A DNA stretch of 64,000 bases, taken from the NCBI GenBank assembly GCA_001899305.1, contig MKWL01000022.1:62001-126000 (forward strand), given 5' to 3'. The first letter of the stretch is position 1. The number at the start of each line of letters is the position of its first letter. The position numbers were made by a program, and so were the translations under genes. The stretch comes from Thiobacillus sp. 0-1251 (lineage in GTDB: Bacteria; Pseudomonadota; Gammaproteobacteria; Burkholderiales; Thiobacillaceae). Below, piece by piece: positions 37,905 to 45,884 of this stretch. The notes under the pieces were generated by a model. It worked only from the letters and a program-made list of their open reading frames with translations, ran no database searches and was not told the origin of the DNA.

Positions 37905-38705
37905 TTACAGCTTGCCGCCTCCCTGGGTCATGAGGAAGCCGACCGCGTTGGCGAGATCGGCTTCCGACAAACCGGCGTTGCCGCCTTTGGCCGGCATGCC
38001 GCGAATGCCGTTCAGCGCATGGCTGTAGAGCGTCGCATAGCCTTGGCTCACGCGCGGGCCCCAGGCTGCCTTGTCGCCCATCTTGGGGGCGCCGGCCACG
38101 CCGGTGGCATGGCAGACGGCGCAATTGGCTTCGTAGACAGCCTTGCCCTTGGACGGGTCAGGTTTGGCGGCCGACGCCGTGGCAGCCGCGGGTGCCGCCG
38201 GTGCCGCAGCTTCCGGTGCCTTGAATTTGGCGCCGACTGCATCGGCCATGTAGGCCACTGCACGAGCCACTTCGGTGTCGGACAAGTCGCCGTCGCCACC
38301 ACGCGGCGGCATCTGGCGGATGCCTTCGAGGGCATGCTTGATCAGGGTCTCATAGCCCTGGCTGATACGCGGCCCCCAGTCGCCTTTATTGCCGAACTTG
38401 GGCGCGCCCAGCGCGCCGGGTGTGTGGCAGGTAGTACACACGGCATCGAAGACTTCCTGGCCGGACTTCTCGACCTTGGGCGCATTGGCGTCGAGCGCGA
38501 CCAGATGGGCGAAAGGCTTGATGCGGTCGAGTGTTGCTTTCTGGGCGGCTTCGCTGGTGGTGTCGGGCAGGTGTTTGTCCTGAATGCTGAGCACCAGCAT
38601 GACGATCAGGAAAATCGCCAGCAGCGGCGCGAACAATCCGGCAAGAACGGAAATGATGATCTCCTGCGGGGTGGCTTGAGTCATCTTGGCGTGCGAATCG
38701 GCCAT
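37905..38705 (-). CDS. Membrane-anchored diheme cytochrome c5-family protein
   Basis: A 266-residue protein with AAGGAACC before the ATG at 38705, a membrane anchor at about 15-40 and two tandem c5 domains. Heme sites are CTTCH (90-94) and CAVCH (195-199), each followed by a WGPRxSQGY segment and an axial MPPRGG or MPAKGG. The domains are joined by an Ala/Pro linker near 163-182. It probably shuttles electrons on the periplasmic face of the inner membrane. The internal duplication is plain. Confidence 0.9.
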   Translation of the reverse strand: MADSHAKMTQATPQEIIISVLAGLFAPLLAIFLIVMLVLSIQDKHLPDTTSEAAQKATLDRIKPFAHLVALDANAPKVEKSGQEVFDAVCTTCHTPGALGAPKFGNKGDWGPRISQGYETLIKHALEGIRQMPPRGGDGDLSDTEVARAVAYMADAVGAKFKAPEAAAPAAPAAATASAAKPDPSKGKAVYEANCAVCHATGVAGAPKMGDKAAWGPRVSQGYATLYSHALNGIRGMPAKGGNAGLSEADLANAVGFLMTQGGGKL

Positions 38706-38829
38706 GAAAGGTTCCTTGGGGGGTGGCATCGAAAGCGGCGATTATAAGGAAAGCCACCCCGACAGGAAAGGGCGTCGCGCCCGGCGGATGGACGTCACGT
38801 GGCAAAAAGGCTATGCTTCGCGGCTCCTA

Positions 38830-38906
38830 GCGCCCGTAGCTCAGCTGGATAGAGTACTGCCCTCCGAAGGCAGGGGTCGTGCGTTCGAATCGCGCCGGGC
38901 GCGCCA
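38830..38906 (+). tRNA. tRNA-Arg (anticodon CCG)
   Basis: A 77-base tRNA with encoded CCA (38904-38906). The acceptor stem GCGCCCG pairs with CGGGCGC (38896-38902). The anticodon stem CTGCC/GGCAG encloses the loop CTCCGAA, giving anticodon CCG, which reads CGG. The T arm contains TTCGAAT. All stems close, so the gene looks functional. Confidence 0.95.
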
Positions 38907-39011
38907 GTTTCCCCGATCCCCCATCGGCTTCAGCCCCTTGTCCCTCAAGGGTTTAAACTTCGCATGACGGGTTTAAACTTCGTACTGGCGTTCAATTTCG
39001 AGTGTTACAAC

Positions 39012-39410
39012 ATGGCCCATCCCACCCCGACCGACATCAAGTTGCATCAGGCTTCGCGCAAGCTGGAAATCGCCTTCACCGACGGCGCCCGCTTCGAATT
39101 GCCGTTCGAGCTTCTGCGGGTCTATTCGCCGTCCGCCGAAGTGCGCGGCCACGGCCCCGGGCAGGAAGTGCTGCAGGTCGGCAAACGTGAAGTGCTGATC
39201 AATGCCGCCGAACCCGTAGGCTTGTACGGCATCAACTTCTTCTTTTCCGACGGCCACGACACCGGGATTTATTCCTGGGAATATCTCTACGATCTGGGCA
39301 TCAACCAGGCTGCGTTATGGGACGAGTATCTCAAACGCATGGACGCCGCTGGCGCCTCGCGCGATCCCGGCATCTCCAAGATGTTCGAGCAGCGCCCCAA
39401 GGCCAAGTAG
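39012..39410 (+). CDS. DUF971 protein (gamma-butyrobetaine hydroxylase-like N-terminal domain)
   Basis: A 132-residue soluble protein beginning MAHPTPTDIKLHQASRKLEIAFTDG. It is a stand-alone DUF971 domain, the same fold as the N-terminal domain of gamma-butyrobetaine hydroxylases, seen in LPFELLRVYSPSAEVRGHG and the C-terminal GIYSWEYLYDLG. Many betaproteobacteria carry this protein next to ubiE; here it precedes the radical SAM operon by 6 bases. An upstream in-frame start at 38964 adds a segment of non-family sequence and is disfavoured. Confidence 0.85.
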   Translation: MAHPTPTDIKLHQASRKLEIAFTDGARFELPFELLRVYSPSAEVRGHGPGQEVLQVGKREVLINAAEPVGLYGINFFFSDGHDTGIYSWEYLYDLGINQAALWDEYLKRMDAAGASRDPGISKMFEQRPKAK

Positions 39411-39416
39411 GCTGTC

Positions 39417-40832
39417 ATGGACAGTTCCTGTGCGGTACCCACACGCGCGCCTTCCGGGGCGCGTGTTGTTTTGGTGAGTCCGTACGAACTGGGTCGACAG
39501 CCGTTCAACCTGGCGCAGCCTGCCGCATGGTTCGCGCGCGAACACATTGCCGCCGCCTGCGTCGACCTGTCGCAGCAAAAACTCGACCCCGCCACTTTTG
39601 CTGATGCCGAATACGTGGCGATTTACCTGGACATGCATACTGCTACGCGGATTGCTGCTGCGGCGCTGCCGAAGATCCGCTCGCTCGCTCCGCGGGCGCG
39701 CATCGCCGCCTTCGGCCTGTATGCGCCGGTCAACGCCGCATGGTTGAAAACGCTGGGCGTGGACGCGATCTTCGGCGGCGAGTCCGAGCCCGACCTGCTG
39801 GACTGGGTGCGAACGGGGATTGCACCGGTCGACACCCTGGTGCGGCGCGACAAGATCACGTTCCTGCTGCCGGAACGACGCGGACTGCCCGATCTGCAGC
39901 GCTACGCCAAGTTGATCCTGGCCGACGGCACGCAAAAAATCACCGGTTTCGCCGAGGCGAGCCGCGGTTGCAAACATTTGTGCCGCCACTGTCCGGTGGT
40001 GCCGGTGTACGAAGGGAAATTCCGCATCGTCCCGGTGGAGACGGTGATGGCCGACATCGCGCAGCAGGTCGAAGTGGGTGCGCAGCACATCAGTTTTGGT
40101 GATCCCGATTTTCTCAATGGGCCGACCCATGCGTTGAAAGTGGCCGAGGCCTTGCATGCGCAATTCCCCGAGTTGAGCTGGGATGCCACGATCAAGGTCG
40201 AGCACCTGCTGAACCACGCCGACCTGCTGCCGCGTCTCAGACAATGCGGCCTGCTGTTTGTCGTCACCGCGGTCGAATCAATCGACGACGCGATCCTGGA
40301 CCGGCTCGCCAAGGGCCATACCCGCGCCGATTTCGAAGCGGCGCTGGCGCACTGCCGTATGCTCGGCATCGCGCTGGCCCCCACCTTCGTGCCGTTCACG
40401 CCGTGGACCACGCTGGCTGGCTATCGCGAGCTGCTCGCCACCCTGCTGCGGCTGCATCTGGTCGAGGCCGTGCCGCCGGTGCAGCTGGCGATCCGCCTGC
40501 TGGTGCCGCAGGGCTCGCACCTTCTGCACTTGCCCGATTTCGCCGAACAGGTCGGCGCCTTCGACGAGGTCATGCTGGGGTATCCGTGGCAGGCGGACGA
40601 CCCGCGCGTCGATGCGTTGCAAAGCGAGGTCATGGCCTGGGTGATGGACGCCGAGAAAAAGGGATTGCCGCGTGCCGACGTGTTCGCCGGAATCTGGATA
40701 CGCACCCATGCTGCCCTGGGCGAGACGCCGCCGCCGCTCGATCCCGCGCAATTTGGCGAGACCATCGCCCATCATTCCGAGCCCTGGTACTGCTGCGCCG
40801 AGCCGACCGAAACCCAACTCGCCAGCTTCTAA
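39417..40832 (+). CDS. B12-domain-type radical SAM protein with CCAEP C-terminal tail
   Basis: A 471-residue radical SAM enzyme. The N-terminal 130 residues look like a cobalamin-binding-type Rossmann domain. The [4Fe-4S] cluster motif C185-x3-C189-x2-C192 (RGCKHLCRHCPV) is followed by a radical SAM barrel. The C-terminus carries WYCCAEP, with adjacent Cys 459 and 460. I recall a named family, CUAEP/CCAEP-tail radical SAM (seleno)proteins, in which the first Cys may be selenocysteine; here both codons are TGC (40791-40796). The conserved tail Cys pair is probably functional, perhaps as an extra cluster ligand or redox pair. It starts 6 bases after the DUF971 gene and ends two bases before the ATP-grasp gene. 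The substrate is unknown. Confidence 0.85.
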   Translation: MDSSCAVPTRAPSGARVVLVSPYELGRQPFNLAQPAAWFAREHIAAACVDLSQQKLDPATFADAEYVAIYLDMHTATRIAAAALPKIRSLAPRARIAAFGLYAPVNAAWLKTLGVDAIFGGESEPDLLDWVRTGIAPVDTLVRRDKITFLLPERRGLPDLQRYAKLILADGTQKITGFAEASRGCKHLCRHCPVVPVYEGKFRIVPVETVMADIAQQVEVGAQHISFGDPDFLNGPTHALKVAEALHAQFPELSWDATIKVEHLLNHADLLPRLRQCGLLFVVTAVESIDDAILDRLAKGHTRADFEAALAHCRMLGIALAPTFVPFTPWTTLAGYRELLATLLRLHLVEAVPPVQLAIRLLVPQGSHLLHLPDFAEQVGAFDEVMLGYPWQADDPRVDALQSEVMAWVMDAEKKGLPRADVFAGIWIRTHAALGETPPPLDPAQFGETIAHHSEPWYCCAEPTETQLASF

Positions 40833-40834
40833 CC

Positions 40835-42058
40835 ATGCCGCGCCTCCTGTTGCTGCTCCCTGCCGCGGGCTATGCCAACCAGGACTTCATCGCCGCTGCC
40901 AGACGGCTGAACATCGAACTCGTCGCCTGCGCCGACTATTGCCATCGGCTTGCGCCGGGCTGGGGCCTGCCGCCGCTGATGAGCGTACCCTTCGATCAGC
41001 CCCACATCGCCGTGCCTCAGGTTTTATGCGCCTTGACGCAGACCGTCGATGCGGTGCTGGCCGTGGACGATCACGGTGCGGCCCTGGCCGCGCAGTTGCG
41101 CGTGGCACTCCAGCTGCCCGGCAATCCACCCGAGGCCGTGGCGAGCTTGACCGACAAGCTGCGTTTTCGCCGGCAGCTGCAGACGATCGGATTGCCCTGC
41201 CCTGCATTTGTCGAGGTCGGAGACGATGACGTGGGTGCCGCGCTTGCGCTGGGTTTTCCGCTGGTGGTGAAAGCGCGCCGATTGAACGCCAGCCGCGGCG
41301 TGATCCGGGTGGACGATGCCGCCCAACTCAGGCGCACGCTCGGACAGGTTCGGCGCATCCAGGCCCGCGCCCAGCGCGACGCCGGTCCAGGCCTGCTGCT
41401 CGAGCGTTTCATCCCGGGTGCCGAAGTCGCACTCGACGGCGTGCTGGTCCACGGCGTATTGCAGGTACTTGCCGTGTTCGACAAACCCGATCCGCTCGAC
41501 GGGCCTTACTTCGAGGAAACGCTGTTCGTCACGCCTTCGCGCCTGCCAGCTGCCACGCAGGCCGAGCTGGCTGCCGCCGTGCAGCGCGTCTGTATGGCGA
41601 GCGGTGTGACCGAGGGCATGATCCATGCCGAAGCCCGCATCAACGACGCTGGCGTGTGGCTGCTCGAAATCGCGCCGCGCGGCATCGGCGGGTTATGCGG
41701 ACGCGTGCTGGACGCAACGCTGGGCATGACGTCGGCCGAAATCGTGCTGCGCCATGCAGCGGGCCTGCCGCTACCGGCGCAGGCGGGGAAGGAGGCGGCC
41801 GGCGTGATGATGATCCCCGTGCCGGCGAGCGGTATCCTGCAGGGCGTCGACGGCCTCGATGCGGCACGCGACGTACCGCATGTCAGCGGCATCGACATCA
41901 CTGCCCAGGCCGGTCAGCTGGTGGCGCCACCGCCCGCGGGCGCGAGCTATCTCGGCTTCATCTTCAGCCGTGCCGCCACGCCGCAGGCGGCCGAACATGC
42001 CCTGCGGGCCGCCCATGCGGCGCTCACCGTCCGCGTCCAGCCTTTGCTCGCGCCATGA
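40835..42058 (+). CDS. ATP-grasp ligase in radical SAM operon
   Basis: A 407-residue ATP-grasp enzyme that likely joins a carboxylate to an amine or similar nucleophile. The ATP-grasp features are LTDKLRFRRQL near 100, GFPLVVKARRLNASRGV, LLLERFIPGAEVALDGV and the metal-site region MIHAEARIND...LLEIAPRGIGG. It resembles the amino-acid-ligase/carboxylase-type branch rather than Mur or glutathione ligases. It follows the CCAEP radical SAM gene by two bases and overlaps the kinase gene by four (ATGA), so the three are surely cotranscribed. Confidence 0.85.
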   Translation: MPRLLLLLPAAGYANQDFIAAARRLNIELVACADYCHRLAPGWGLPPLMSVPFDQPHIAVPQVLCALTQTVDAVLAVDDHGAALAAQLRVALQLPGNPPEAVASLTDKLRFRRQLQTIGLPCPAFVEVGDDDVGAALALGFPLVVKARRLNASRGVIRVDDAAQLRRTLGQVRRIQARAQRDAGPGLLLERFIPGAEVALDGVLVHGVLQVLAVFDKPDPLDGPYFEETLFVTPSRLPAATQAELAAAVQRVCMASGVTEGMIHAEARINDAGVWLLEIAPRGIGGLCGRVLDATLGMTSAEIVLRHAAGLPLPAQAGKEAAGVMMIPVPASGILQGVDGLDAARDVPHVSGIDITAQAGQLVAPPPAGASYLGFIFSRAATPQAAEHALRAAHAALTVRVQPLLAP

Positions 42059-42936
42059 ACACCTTCCATCATGAACTCGCCACGGCCATCGGCCACGCCA
42101 CGGGCTTGCCATTCGTGGTATCCGGCGCACAGGCCGTGCATGGCGGAGACATCAGCCAGGCTTTTAAGCTCAGCGACGGGGTACGCAGCGTGTTCGTCAA
42201 GATCCAGCCTGCTGCCGGGCTCGCGATGTTCGAAACCGAAGCGGCCGGGCTCGCCGAACTGGCGGCCGCGAACGCCGTGCGGGTCCCGCAGGTGATCTGT
42301 CATGGCATGGCCGCAGGGCAGGCATATCTGGTACTCGACTATCTGTCCTTGAGTGCGCGGGGCGACGCCGTGCTACTGGGACGGCAACTCGCGCAACAGC
42401 ACCGTGTCAGCGCTGCATGGTTCGGCTGGACGCGCGACAACTGGATCGGCGCCACGCCGCAGCCGAATGCCCGGCACGACGACTGGATCGGCTTCTGGCG
42501 CACGCAGCGGCTCGGGTTCCAGCTGCGTCGGGCAGCCGAGAACGGTCATGCCGGCGCGTTGCAGCGGGACGGCGAAGCCCTGCTCGCCCACCTCGACGCC
42601 TTTTTCGACGGCTACGCGCCCGGCCCTTCGCTGCTCCACGGTGACTTGTGGGGTGGCAACCACGCCTATCTGGCCGACGGAACGCCCGTGATCTTCGATC
42701 CGGCGGTGTATTTCGGCGACCGCGAAAGCGACCTGGCGATGAGCGAACTGTTCGGCGGATTCGCGCCGGATTTTTACGCGGCCTACCGCGAGGCGTGGCC
42801 GCTTGATGCAGGCTACGGCGTGCGTAAAACGCTCTACAATCTCTACCATATTCTCAACCACGCCAATCTGTTCGGCGGCGGCTATGCAACGCAGGCCGCG
42901 CGCATGACCGCCCAGCTGCTGGCGCAGATTCGATAG
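42055..42936 (+). CDS. Fructosamine kinase family protein
   Basis: A 293-residue small-molecule kinase. The family is clear from GDISQAFKL, the Brenner-type catalytic segment LLHGDLWGGNHAYL, VIFDPAVYFGDRESDLAM, LFGGFAPDFYAAY and LYNLYHILNHANLFGGGY. Fructosamine kinases phosphorylate ketoamine adducts of sugars on amines and trigger deglycation. The start overlaps the ATP-grasp stop. In this operon the real substrate may be a metabolite made by the two neighbouring enzymes; that is inference. Confidence 0.9.
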   Translation: MNTFHHELATAIGHATGLPFVVSGAQAVHGGDISQAFKLSDGVRSVFVKIQPAAGLAMFETEAAGLAELAAANAVRVPQVICHGMAAGQAYLVLDYLSLSARGDAVLLGRQLAQQHRVSAAWFGWTRDNWIGATPQPNARHDDWIGFWRTQRLGFQLRRAAENGHAGALQRDGEALLAHLDAFFDGYAPGPSLLHGDLWGGNHAYLADGTPVIFDPAVYFGDRESDLAMSELFGGFAPDFYAAYREAWPLDAGYGVRKTLYNLYHILNHANLFGGGYATQAARMTAQLLAQIR

Positions 42937-42943
42937 GCTTTTT

Positions 42944-43423
42944 ATGCTGCAGCGTCTGCTCATCTTGTTCTTTGCCCTGGGCCTGGTCGCCTGTTCCGGC
43001 TTGCCGTTCAATGCGGTCGCACCCAAGGTGAGCGTGGCGGATGTTGCGATCAGCCGTCTTGGTTTCTTCGAACAGCATTTCGATGTGGGTTTGCGCGTGA
43101 GCAATCCGAACGATTTCGACCTGACGATCGAAGCACTGGATTTCGAACTGGAGCTCAATGGGCTTCCGTTTGCCAATGGCCTGTCGCAGACCTCGACCCG
43201 GATCGCGGCGACCTCCAGTACGCTGTTGCGGATTGATGCCATCACGCAATCGAAGGACCTGATCAGGCAGATCGAGAGCCTGGCCCCGGAATCCTTGAAG
43301 GCGGGGGTGCCTTATCGCATCCACGGCCGGTTCAAGACCGACCGCTCGCCCAACTGGGTGCCGTTCGACCATGCGGGGGTGTACAGTGGCGGCAAGGAGA
43401 AGTCCCCGGGCCACGCAGTCTGA
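42944..43423 (+). CDS. LEA14-like (WHy domain) lipoprotein
   Basis: A 159-residue lipoprotein with lipobox GLVAC (C17). The mature part is one LEA-type-2/WHy domain: VADVAISRLGFFEQHFDVGLRVSNPNDFDL followed by LELNGLPFANGLS. Such domains are linked to desiccation and stress protection in other organisms. It begins 7 bases after the kinase gene, so it may be the fourth gene of the radical SAM operon, though it also occurs alone elsewhere. Confidence 0.85.
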   Translation: MLQRLLILFFALGLVACSGLPFNAVAPKVSVADVAISRLGFFEQHFDVGLRVSNPNDFDLTIEALDFELELNGLPFANGLSQTSTRIAATSSTLLRIDAITQSKDLIRQIESLAPESLKAGVPYRIHGRFKTDRSPNWVPFDHAGVYSGGKEKSPGHAV

Positions 43424-43453
43424 TCGGGGCGGCTGAACGCTCCCCAGGCGGGA

Positions 43454-44209
43454 TCAGCCCGCCAGGGATCGCAGGGCAGGGACGCCCAGCCCGAATGCGT
43501 CCGCGTGCTGCAGCGCGCGTGCCAGCCGTGCCGGCGCCGAACGGCCGGTGCAGCCATGGTCCGGATCGCCGTCGAAAGCCTCGAGCATGCCGGCGATCAG
43601 TGCGTTGCGGTCGTGCACGACGCCGGTCAACGCATCCTGAATGTCCATCACCTCGTTCGCCACCTGGCGCGCGAAGGTTTCGTGCTGCGCCCACAGCTGG
43701 GAAACTGTACCGCCGGTTTTCAAACCGGCGATATTGGTGGTGAGGATGTAGACGTTCTTGCGCACCAGTTCGAACAGCAATGCGCCGCCCGGGGAAACTT
43801 CGCGGCACGGCAGATCGATGGCGGCCAGCGCCTGGCACAGCAGGGCGGCGCCGGGGCCTGCCGCTGGCGAGGCGATCAGGGGCTTGGCGTCGGTGCCCTT
43901 CTTCTTTTCGAACCAGACCGAGATCACCGTGGGGTCGGCGTAGCCATGGGCTTCCCAGTCGCGCGGCAGCAGTTCGTTCTGGATCAGCGCGGCACGCGGC
44001 TTCCAGGCATCAGGTAGCGCGGCCAGTATCGCGTGTAGATCGGCTTCGGCAACTGCGATCAAGACGAGTTCCGGCGCGGGATGGCGTTGCGCCACCGCTG
44101 CCATGTCGTCGCCGCGATTGACCGGAACCACGGTACGGCCGGCGCGCAGCAGGCCGCCGGCGAATACGCGGCCGAGCTGGCCGAGACCGATGACGACGAC
44201 TTCGTTCAC
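43454..44209 (-). CDS. Ketopantoate-reductase-like NAD(P)-binding protein
   Basis: A 251-residue protein with an N-terminal Rossmann motif, [16 protein letters not shown], and [11 protein letters not shown], as in ApbA/PanE-type dehydrogenases. The C-terminal helical domain ([21 protein letters not shown]) is also PanE-like, but the canonical catalytic set is not clear enough to claim pantothenate synthesis. It overlaps the preceding ABC-F gene by four bases (ATGA), an odd functional pairing. It converges on the LEA lipoprotein gene with 30 bases between stops. Confidence 0.7.
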   Translation of the reverse strand: MNEVVVIGLGQLGRVFAGGLLRAGRTVVPVNRGDDMAAVAQRHPAPELVLIAVAEADLHAILAALPDAWKPRAALIQNELLPRDWEAHGYADPTVISVWFEKKKGTDAKPLIASPAAGPGAALLCQALAAIDLPCREVSPGGALLFELVRKNVYILTTNIAGLKTGGTVSQLWAQHETFARQVANEVMDIQDALTGVVHDRNALIAGMLEAFDGDPDHGCTGRSAPARLARALQHADAFGLGVPALRSLAG

Positions 44210-45798
44210 TCGAGGCCCTTCGAATGCAGGTATTCGTCGTAGGTGCCCATGTAGAACTCGACGCCTTCAGGCGTGATTTCCAGGATGCGGGTGGCCAGGC
44301 TGCTGACGAACTGGCGGTCGTGCGAGACGAAGATCAGCGTACCCTTGAACAGGTCGAGCGCGAGGTTCAACGACTCGATCGATTCCATGTCCATGTGGTT
44401 GGTCGGCTCGTCCATCACCAGCACGTTGTGGCGGCCGAGCATCAGCTTGCCGTAGAGCATGCGGCCCTTTTCCCCGCCGGACAGCACACGCACCGATTTC
44501 TTGACGTCGTCGCCGGAGAACAGCAGGCGCCCGAGGATGCCGCGCAGCACCTGCTCGTCGTCGCCCGGTTGGGTCCACTGGTGCATCCAGTCGGTGAGGT
44601 TGAGATCCATATCGAAATCGCTGACGTGGTCCTGCGAGAAGTAGCCGATGCTGGCGTTCTCGCTCCATTTCACTTCGCCGAACTGGGGCGTGAGTTCATT
44701 CATCAACAGCTTCATCAGCGTCGATTTGCCGACGCCGTTGCCGCCGATGACGGCCATTTTTTCGCCGGCTTCCAGCGAAAAGTTCATGTTGGAAAACAGG
44801 GGCGTGCCGTCGTAGCCGAATTTCAGGTTTTCGACTTCGAGCGCGCGGCGGTGCAGCAGCTTTTCCGGTTCGAAACGGATGTAGGGGTTCTGCCGCGACG
44901 ACGGCTTGAAATCCTCGATCTTGATCTTGTCGATCATCTTCATGCGGCTGGTGGCCTGGCGTGCCTTCGACTTGTTGGCCGAGAAGCGGCGCACGAACTC
45001 CTGCAGCTCGGCCACCTTGTCCTTGGCCTTGGCGTTGGCCGAGGCCTGGCGTTCTTTGGCCTGGGTGGAGGCCAGCATGTAGTCGTCGTAGTTGCCCGGG
45101 TAGACCTTGATGGTGCCGAAATCGAGGTCGGCCATGTGGGTACAGACCTGGTTCAGGAAGTGGCGGTCGTGGGAGATGACGATGATGGTGGCGTTGCTCT
45201 CGTTCAACACGTTTTCCAGCCAGCGGATGGTGTTGATGTCGAGGTTGTTGGTCGGTTCGTCCAGTAGAAGGATGTCAGGATTGGAGAACAGCGCCTGTGT
45301 CAGCAGCACGCGCAGCTTGAAGCCCGGTGCGATCTCGCTCATGGGTCCATTGTGCTGCTCGGTAGGGATGCCGACACCGAGCAGCAATTGGCCGGCGCGG
45401 GCCTCGGCGTCGTAGCCGCCCATTTCGCCGAACTTGGCTTCGAGTTCGGCGGCATGCAGGTAGTCTTCCTCGCTCGCCTCGGGATTCATGTAGATGGCGT
45501 CCTTTTCCTGCATCACACGCCACATCTCGGCATGTCCCTGCAGCACCACGTCGAGCACGCGCTGGTCCTCGTAGCCGAACTGGTCCTGGCGCAGCCAGGC
45601 CATGCGTTCGCCGGGATCGAGCGAGACGTTACCGGCAGTAGGCTCCAGCTCGCCGGCCAGGATCTTCATGAAGGTCGACTTGCCGCAGCCGTTGGCGCCG
45701 ATCAGGCCATAGCGGTTGCCGTCGCCGAACTTGACGTTGACGTTCTCGAACAGCGGCTTGGAGGCAAATTGCAGAGTGATGCTGGAAGCGGTGAGCAC
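44206..45798 (-). CDS. ybiT: ABC-F family ribosome-associated ATPase YbiT
   Basis: A 530-residue ABC-F protein, the length of E. coli YbiT, with no membrane span. Two ATP cassettes are present: [11 protein letters not shown] with [19 protein letters not shown], and [11 protein letters not shown] with [13 protein letters not shown] and [17 protein letters not shown] charged linker ([20 protein letters not shown]) separates them. ABC-F proteins act on translating ribosomes. The GTG at 45798 fits family length; an upstream in-frame start at 45882 adds unrelated residues. Confidence 0.93.
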   Translation of the reverse strand: MLTASSITLQFASKPLFENVNVKFGDGNRYGLIGANGCGKSTFMKILAGELEPTAGNVSLDPGERMAWLRQDQFGYEDQRVLDVVLQGHAEMWRVMQEKDAIYMNPEASEEDYLHAAELEAKFGEMGGYDAEARAGQLLLGVGIPTEQHNGPMSEIAPGFKLRVLLTQALFSNPDILLLDEPTNNLDINTIRWLENVLNESNATIIVISHDRHFLNQVCTHMADLDFGTIKVYPGNYDDYMLASTQAKERQASANAKAKDKVAELQEFVRRFSANKSKARQATSRMKMIDKIKIEDFKPSSRQNPYIRFEPEKLLHRRALEVENLKFGYDGTPLFSNMNFSLEAGEKMAVIGGNGVGKSTLMKLLMNELTPQFGEVKWSENASIGYFSQDHVSDFDMDLNLTDWMHQWTQPGDDEQVLRGILGRLLFSGDDVKKSVRVLSGGEKGRMLYGKLMLGRHNVLVMDEPTNHMDMESIESLNLALDLFKGTLIFVSHDRQFVSSLATRILEITPEGVEFYMGTYDEYLHSKGLE

Positions 45799-45884
45799 GG
45801 CGGAAATCCTGGGACGCAAAGCCGGGCATTTTAACATTCCGCCCGCGTGATCATGGCGGACGGCCTGCCGGCTGTCGGGCACAG

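Noticed and set aside
38686-38967. Small open frame across the tRNA-Arg gene
   Set aside because: It reads through a perfectly folded tRNA and has no family features.
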